Part shown: positions 51,801 to 60,800 of the stretch, in pieces
Layout: every line of letters starts with the position of its first letter
Numbering within the stretch: position 1 is the stretch's first letter
From: Phlebotomus papatasi
Lineage: Eukaryota; Arthropoda; Insecta; Diptera; Psychodidae
Assembly (NCBI RefSeq): GCF_024763615.1
Contig: NC_077224.1
Span: 82,656,712 to 82,720,711, forward strand
Length of the DNA stretch: 64,000 nt
Reading direction: 5' to 3'
The notes under the pieces: model-generated
Told to the model about the DNA's origin: nothing
Databases searched by the model: none
Seen by the model: the letters and a program-made list of their open reading frames with translations, nothing else
Made by a program: the position numbers and the translations under genes

Positions 51801-54800
51801 GTGTGATAACTAGCCAAGAATTGGACTATGCTGTTGGCTAAAAGCTCCCCAGATGCTCCACCATGTGGAGTTGATGCAGCTAGAGATTCACTGTATTGTC
51901 CCCAAGAACCACCAAGGGCAGCTCCAAGGGGTCACCCACCTACTCCAAAACCTCGCTCAGGTAGACATTTTACTGGTCTGATTGCAAGAAAATTCCATCC
52001 AAGGGAAATGTGGCCTAATTAGGAGGGTGAAAAATCGATATAAATAGAATTCCGGGGACCCTCTCAATGTTGAAACAATTCTACCAAATTTGTATGCAAT
52101 TGCTCTCTTCCACTTCATTTAATATGTATTAGGAGCTGGCATAAAGGTTTTTTTTATTAAGTACAGCATAACCCGATTTTTAAGCTGGCATTTACCATCA
52201 CAGCTTCTGTGATCTGAAATGAAACTCAATCTTAACAGATTGCCTTGACATTTCAGATTGAGAAAGACCTTTTAGAATTTAAAAGATTAAATTTGATTTC
52301 CGCGTAATCTTGGTTTTATTGTCCGACTGTCGTGGGTCATCCGGTAATGGAACCGCTTACAGACTGCAGATACGGTAAATGTCATATAACCGCAATACAC
52401 AAGATTATTGTCAAATTTGTGCTAGACTTTTAATATATAATAAATTAACCTTAGGCCTTATCACTAACATTTCGAATTAACCCTAAGATCATCGAAAATC
52501 GGTTTTCGGACCAGGGGTTTAGCCCAGTTCCCGAAGGTCTCAAAAATCTTAATAACAAGCAATTTTATTGATTTTTCAAAATCTAATGAATCATTTACCC
52601 TTAATATTCAATCCTAAACAACAATTTCATAAAAAACCATGCTTGCTGAGGCATTAGTGGAGTTAAGCCAGATAGCTAAGCCTTAGGTCTGAAGCCCGTA
52701 TAAAATGTCCTTGTTGGTGACTGAGGATGAGTTAGAAATATTTTCGAACCTAAATTGAGATTTAATGCTTAGATTCTGACAACATTGGAATCGGAAGGGC
52801 TGTCAAATGGCATTTTCCGAAAACATAAACAAAATGCGTTTTCAAACGTTTATGCGCGAAATTATTTCTCTCTCGAATTCGGAGGATAATTTTTATTGTT
52901 TCTTTTTTTGGTATCTTAGTTTTTCGTTCACATCAAAAATACTACCTGGATAGGCGTATAACTCTTTTTTCATCTCTGTAATGACTGATTTCATGTTTCA
53001 CTGTGTCACTGCAAAGGTGTGTAGTGTAATCATCGATAAGCCACTAACAATGCACTAAACCTTCGTTTCAACAAGGATTTAACTAATGCCGGCTTGAGAC
53101 CTGAGGTTTAGCCTAGTTCTCGAAAATCTCAAATTTCAGAATAGCAACCAATTTTATTGATTTTTCAGAATTAACCGGATCATTTGCCCATAATGTCCAA
53201 TCTTAGTCATATTTTCCCAACAAATCTAAACTGATAAGGAATTAGAGAAGTTAAGTCATATAGCTAAGCCTTAGGTCTGAAGCCCGAATAAGTCTGCAAA
53301 TTTTTAGGCTTTGCCATAACCCGATATTTTGAAACTAAAGGTGTCTACACATTATAAGAAATTTCTATCAAAAATGAGCTTCAAGAAGTGTTCTTCAAGA
53401 AAATTGCCTACACATTGGTGAGAATTTTTGACGAAAAGATGGATTCTTGAAGAAAATTTGTCTAATGTGTAGACAAATTTCTTCAAAAATCATATCCAAT
53501 TGAAGGAAATTTCCATCAAGAATTTTTGAAAGAAATTATCGGCTACACATTGGAATAAAATTCATCAAAGTCATTCTTGACAGAATTCTTGAAGGAAACC
53601 ATCACGATTCAAGATTGTTTTTCACGAAAATTTGTTATTTTCTGCTGGAAAAAGTGAGAAAAGCGTTTGGTGAAGTTCCTTGGGATAGTATTTAGTGAAT
53701 TTGTGAAGAAAATCTTCTAAATATGCAAGGGAATAGTGTTTTTCTGGAGATGTGGTTCCTGGTGGAATCCAACCCAGTCTTTGAAGGAACATTTCCTGTG
53801 ATTTTCCTCCAGAAATTGCCGGAAGTTAATCCATCTGTGTATTCTTGAGGTGTTCCACAGTACAGTGGCCTCGTACTCCATGGATTGCAAGATGGATGGA
53901 AAGGAGAATACGGGCACTTTGGAATCTCTGCCTTGGTTACCAATCAAAACAAGAGCTAACCAGAGCCACCGAGGAGATCTCAATGCAAACGAGAGCTGTC
54001 CGAAGCTACCAGAAGCCATCACTTGAACCCCCAGAAGAACATCAGAATGATCTTTTATATCATTCACTTTCTCAACCACTAGGAACTCTGTGGGATTGCT
54101 TCCTTTCGAGAACATCAGAACTGGATAGCCACATGCCTTCAATTCCTCATGTCAATGGAACATGGAACCCAGTAAATAAATCAGTAGTGGAATTATTTTG
54201 GAACATCCATGGAATTTTCACAGGAATATTCTTCTATTATATTAATTTTAAAAAAACTACATTTTTACATAATAGAGATCCTTTATGTAATTTTTTTTAT
54301 TTATTAAGGGGTCCATCTGGAAGATGATTGCCCCGCCTTTATGTAATTTCTAATGATTATTTATTAAAAATTCCTACTTTTAATAACATAATGCAATATA
54401 AAGGACTAGATTCAAAACTAGATTTTTTGGGAGTCTTAAAGTGTAATTTTTGGAAAATACTCTTAAGATCTCATAAAAAAATCCTCCTGATATTGATAAA
54501 ATCCTTTCCACAAGCGTTAAAAACTTGAATGAAACTTTTTACTGATCAAAAAAGACAATAAATTTCAAAGGCTGTCTCTTATTTGAATTTTATTGCGAAA
54601 TTAAAATTGAAATAAATTTTATTTAATTTTTGGGAAACTGCTCTTAACATTATACTAGATTTTTTTTAGTTCATTTATTTTAAACCGCTTGTATTATATT
54701 ATAACATCCCCCCATCAGATATATTTTCTACTACTAAAAATAAGCAAACCTAAATATTTAAAAATCCACGTAATCTTCTAAATTAAAAGTCCTTTACATT

Positions 54801-57800
54801 GCATTATGTTATTAAAAGTAGGAATTTTTAATAAATAATCATTAGAAATTACATAAAGGCGGGGCAATCATCTTCCAGATGGACCCCTTAATAAATAAAA
54901 AAAAATTACATAAAGGATTTCTATTATGTAAAAAATGTTGTTTTTTGTAAATTAATATAATAGAAGAATATTCCTGTGAAAATTCCATGGATGTTCCAAA
55001 ATAATTCCACTACTGATTTATTTACTGGGTTCCATGTTCCATTGACATGAGGAATTGAAGGCATGTGGCTATCCAGTTCTGATGTTCTCGAAAGGAAGCA
55101 ATCCCACAGAGTTCCTAGTGGTTGAGAAAGTGAATGATATAAAAGATCATTCTGATGTTCTTCTGGGGTTCAAGTGATGGCTTCTGGTAGCTTCGGACAG
55201 CTCTCGTTTGCATTGAGATCTCCTCGGTGGCTCTGGTTAGCTCTTGTTTTGATTGGTAACCAAGGCAGAGATTCCAAAGTGCCCGTATTCTCCTTTCCAT
55301 CCATCTTGCAATCCATGGAGTACGGGGCCACTGTACTGTGGAACACCTCAAGAATACACAGATGGATTAACTTCCGGCAATTTCTGGAGGAAAATCACAG
55401 GAAATGTTCCTTCAAAGACTGGGTTGGATTCCACCAGGAACGACATCTCCAGAAAAACACTATTCCCTTGCATATTTAGAAGATTTTCTTCACAAATTCA
55501 CTAAATACTATCCCAAGGAACTTCACCAAACGCTTTTCTCACTTTTTCCAGTAGTGAAACAACAAATTTTCGTGAAAAACAGTCAGAAGAGGTAGAGACT
55601 TGGAAATGATGGCAATCTGTCAAAAAAATTTTTGATGGAAAATAAAAAACCCAATGTGGAGGCATTTTTCTTCAAAAATTCCTTCAAAAATATGAATTTT
55701 TCTTTAAAAAATTCTTGAAATAATTCTTGATGAAATCAGCTCCAATGTGTAGACACCTTAAGACAAAGCGCTAAGTTTCAGCTATAAAGCGGTCTTCAGA
55801 CTAGAAATTTAGACCAGTTTCTCAAAGTCTGAAGATTCGGAACAGCAACCAATTTTATTAGTTTTTGGAATCTAATGGTTCATTTACCTATAATATTTAC
55901 TGCTGTATCAAAGTTTTTCAGAAAATCATGATTAAGCCTTAGGTCTGAACCCCGTATAGGTATCTAGTTTTAGTCCGAAGCCCTTATAGGCCTTATGCGG
56001 GTTTCAAACCTGAGACTTAGCCATATGGCTTTACTTTTCTAATTTCTTATTAGCCAAGATTTTTTTTGGGAAATTTTTGACTTAGGAGTGGATTAATAAA
56101 AACAAATGATCTATTAGTTTCTGAAGAATCAATTCAATTGCTTGCTATTGAAGATTTGAGATCTTCGGGAACTGGACTAAACCGCTAGTCTGAAAACTGC
56201 TTTATGCACTAGGCAAACTTGGTTTATGCGGAGGGACGGCTTAGTGAGGAGGTGATGGGAACGTAGGCTAATCATTATTTAGATTATAATTCCGTTAATC
56301 TGTCTTTCGGCTTAAGTCGTAAGTGTGTTCAGCTCATTAGCTCTGAAACTCGCAATTCAAAAATTTTCGGAATTAGAACTTCTTTTTTGATATGCTTCGG
56401 CTACCGAACTTACTCAGGTTGATACAGCCTAAAGCATTCGAAGATGGATTTTAAATGTCAAAGAAAGACATCTTGTCATGTAAAATTCGAAAGGGGCCTC
56501 ATAGGATTTTTTGCTTGAATTTCGAAAAATTATTAATAATAATAATAATAAGTTTATTGGTTCATGCCCAGGATACAGAAAGTAACATGTAGGACTATAC
56601 AATATAAAATATGTAGATAGAGATAGTTCGAAATAATTACAAAGGTGTGTAGCACAAAAAAAAATGACTCAACATGGGAAGATTTCGGAATGTACATTTG
56701 TTTTGAAAGAGTGTAGATCCTTAACATTATTTAAACTTGGGTATTTTGTAACAATTTTATTGTAAGCGCTGATGGCTGTAAATTTTATGGATTTTTGTCC
56801 AAATCTTGTAGAGTTAGGTCTGATGTTTTGCAGGGTGTGAAGATTCCTTGTATTTTTATTGTGTTGTAGTGTTTCAAATTTTTGATTAGAATGCAAAAAA
56901 TTATTAAAAACTTTGAAATAAAAATTACTTTCTAATTACTAATTATTAGTTAAAGTTTTGATTGGCTTTCCACTTTTGACGTACGGAAAATCAAATAAAC
57001 GATGTTTGTAGTTTTTACTTGATGTAGTTTGTAAATTATAGCGAACACCGAAAGCTAAAAAAACATTTTTAAGTTTAATTTTGCTAGAAATTAACAGTTA
57101 TCCTTAAAACTTAGGAATTTGTCTATTTTCTGGGAGCCGAGGTTTAATTTGAATATTCGAAGTTGGAGCTTTCTGAAGAGAAAAGGCGTTCGAAGATCGA
57201 ATTCGAAAGCTAAAGCAAAAAAATTCTCGTTTGGTTCGGAGTATTCGAATTCGAACTTCAGATTTGAGAGACTCTATCATTGAAAGCTGTCTACGTCTTA
57301 GCCGAGACACAGTGTATTAACCTTTCTATTCGAGACACTTTAAAACAGAATAGAAAACCAAATTACGGATGTGAAAAGGCTGAATCTGAATCTCAGCTTC
57401 TGTAAGCTTATAATAGAGTCTCATTGCACATTTTAATCGCCTAATTTAAAAAAGCACTTACCAGGAAAATGTGTATGAATGAACTTTCAAAAAATTATCA
57501 GGGCTTTAATGCATTAAACAAAATACTTAAAGAGGTGTGGTTTTTGTTTATGTGTAAATGATGCAGAGAGTTTTAATTTATTGTTATTAAAGAGACTGTG
57601 ATGCATGATATCCAATTCTTATTAATTCGCGTGTGCTTTAAATAGCAAATGATTTATTAATAGTTAAATTAATGAAGAGGGCAAGCAATAACACCATGAA
57701 GCATTTCTGCTATGGTTGTTTTATTTAGACCGAAAAAATCTTTATCGTGATCAAATAGTTATCAATTCAATGCTAAATGATTCTCGGCGAAGTCCTCTTT

Positions 57801-60800
57801 TCCTCGAAAGCCAAATAACACGTCCTATATTGCTACTTCTGTTTTTTATTCTTGCTCTAATGTTAATTTTGCTGTGGTAAAGGCAACGTGGAATGAGTCA
57901 GAATGCAAAGAAACATGTTTCTCAGCCGAGAAGAAAGATAAGAAGAAGTGCTTTCCACTGGCAATTATTTGCTCAATTGTGTGATTAGTCAAGTGTTTTA
58001 GCTTAAGAAAAAAATATCTTTCAATGAATTGAATACAGACTCAATATTTGAGTACGTGTTTTTTTTGGATCTTATGCAATGTTGTTTGTCTTTTTCCCAA
58101 CATCTTCCGCGATATCTAAGGCTGTTTTTCTCTTGCAGTTCTGAATTCTTGTCAGATGGACAATGTTAAAAGAGGAGAGACTCCCTGTGATTCACAGACA
58201 ACGTCTTCACCAAGAACCAGTCGACAGAGATTAATCCCAGTAGATCCTGCTTTATTCCAGGTACGTAATTATCTATTTCGTAAGAAACGTTGACCGCAAA
58301 ATTTCTTTGTGGTTAATATTAAAGGGGTTAATATCTGACAGAAATAGCAATTTATGAAAATTGTAAGGAATTTTGACTAATGACCAGCGTACAATAACTT
58401 TTCTTTGTAAACATGTTTTCAAAATTTCATATGAGAGTGAATGAAATGTATTTCTAGTCGTCTCGCTCTCTCTCATAGAAAATTTTGAAAACATGTTTTC
58501 AGACAAAAGTTATTGTGCGCTGGGCATAAGAGAAGAACCAGTCTGCGAAAAACAGAAAACATATTTTTATTTCCATTAGAGAAGGGTGGGGCTACTTTGA
58601 GCTGAAGGGCTACATTGATACACGATATTTTGGCATATTTCAAAGATTCCGAAATTCGGAAATTACGTTTTACTTAGGTAGCTGATAAAAATTGTTACTC
58701 TATCATATTTCACTGATTACATTAAGCGAGAAATAAAGAATACAGTAGACTCTTCGATATCCGGCTTACTGGGGGACAAATGACATTAAGGTTTTTTGAA
58801 TGATCAACGGTTTTTTTATTTTGTGCAGTGTGAATTTATTTTCTGTCTGACAAAGAAAAAGAGAATTTTCTTCATGGTGTGCTTATGTTTCATTTTTTAT
58901 CACAATTATGTATTAAAAACTTCGATACAATGTTAATAATACTTTAATTCACTCTGGACAAACTTCATGTTTAGTGAAAATAATTTTGAATTATATCAAC
59001 CGCCAGTGTTTGGCAGCTGTCACCCGGATATCGAAGTGCTGGATATCGAAGAGTCTACTGTAGAATGAAGTAGAAAATGTCACTTTGCAAAGTGAGGTTA
59101 TGTTTAAAATAACCTTGAAGATGCATATTTTACGAAATATCTTCATCACAATTAGAGTTTCTTGACAGTATTACTCGTAAAGAGCTAAATATGTAAAACT
59201 GTTTTCAACTGTAAAATGCCGAAGAGCTGTTTTACATTGTTCTGAAATAAATTTAGTGAAAAAAGTAGTAGTCTTCTAAATTCGAAAGCTTGGGGAGTAT
59301 TTCTGACATTTCTCACCTTCCAAGTTCAAGATACTCAGGAGTTAATACTCAAAAAGCAGCGCAGAAATATTGTTTTCAATTATCCACAACACAATTTTTT
59401 TTAACATAACCTCACAATCGACATTTTAAATTCAACCGTCCGTCGGCGTTCGTCGTTCAGATTTGAGAGATTCTATTGCAATGTAGTGGTTCTTAACCTC
59501 AAAAACAATTTCATATTTCACAGGAAAAAACATCTCATCTCACTGAGTAAAATTTTTATCATTAATTAGTTAGTGAAATGGTTAGTGAAGTACTTTGGGG
59601 TGTTTTCCTTTCAGTATTCCTCAAAAACAGTAGCGAAAACTTTAATTTGAATAATTAGTATTTATTTGATTATCAAATACATTTCAAAAGAATTTTTTAG
59701 TTGGAATTTAATAAGATGCAGTGGATAGAATTTTAATCATTTCTTCTTACGATCATAACCTTAAAAATTAGTGAGCTCTAACAGATCTAAGAGATAGCCT
59801 TCCACTCCACGTATGTCTTTTGGAATTTGGGAATTCTTGTACAGTAATTTGCTATCCATACCCGTACATGGTTTTTGCTAAGTAAAATTGCTGACAGGGA
59901 GGGGAATTCTGTAGCAGTATGACAAAGTCATATGACAAATTTAAGCATTTTTATTGGGTAAATTCTCGGAAACTATACAAAAAATACGATTAATATCAAT
60001 CACTAAGAGCTTCATAAAACTTTTTCCAATGACCGATGCTCGTCGCATTTTAATATTGTCCTGCTTTTGAATCTTACCATGATAATTTGTCATATCGATC
60101 GCTCAGAATAAGAAACGAATAACTCAAGAAACTAAGAAACCCACACGAATAACTTAAAGGGAGGGCAACGATGAGCTGCCAGGTCCAGGAAAAACACCGG
60201 AAGTCCTCTTGGTTGTAATTTTATATGCGTTGCTCGCAAGAATTATAAAGTTAAAGCGAAAAATCACATATAAAATCGTTACAGTATTAAAGCAAGAGAA
60301 TTACGAGCATTATTGTACAAAAGCAGTATATGAACTAAATTATTATAATGAATATGAATTAACTTCCTTAGTTTTAGCAAGATTTTAAAAGGTGAACTTC
60401 TTCTTCAGCTTCTGTTTTACGTTTAGGCTGTCGGACTCACTCAGGTCCATACAGCCGTGAGCTAGAACCGTTTGAAACCGAACAAACGTCAAATGAAATC
60501 TGTACGTCAATGGTGAAAACGCTATCTGTAGGGGGAATTCTGTAACAGTATGGCAATGTCATATGACACATTTAAAATTTTTTATGTGGTAAATTTGGAG
60601 GAACTAATCGAAAATCCGACTCATGTTAGTTGTTGAGACCTTCACAGAGCTGTTTACAATGGTCATTAGCTGCACACTGGGTTTCAATGTTGTCCTACTC
60701 CAGAATTTATTATGAAGATTTTGTCATATGACATTGCCGTACTGTTACAGAATTTCCCTATTAGACAAAATTATTTTGACGTTTATTCGGTTTCAAATGG

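Larger units (their letters stand above)
39673..58138 (+). other. spir: spir intron, 18.5 kb
   Basis: Contains the alternative terminal exon (39774), repeats at 40585-41095, a hammerhead-like motif (41305-41336), a MITE (44747-44961), the CCCGAAA repeat array (47400-48345), a Penelope-type palindrome (49404-49852), a GC-richer block (50870-51120), the possible alternative first exon (51828), and the foldback element (53339-55758). 41420-43100, 45000-47390 and 56600-58130 show nothing that I can name. Confidence 0.7.
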
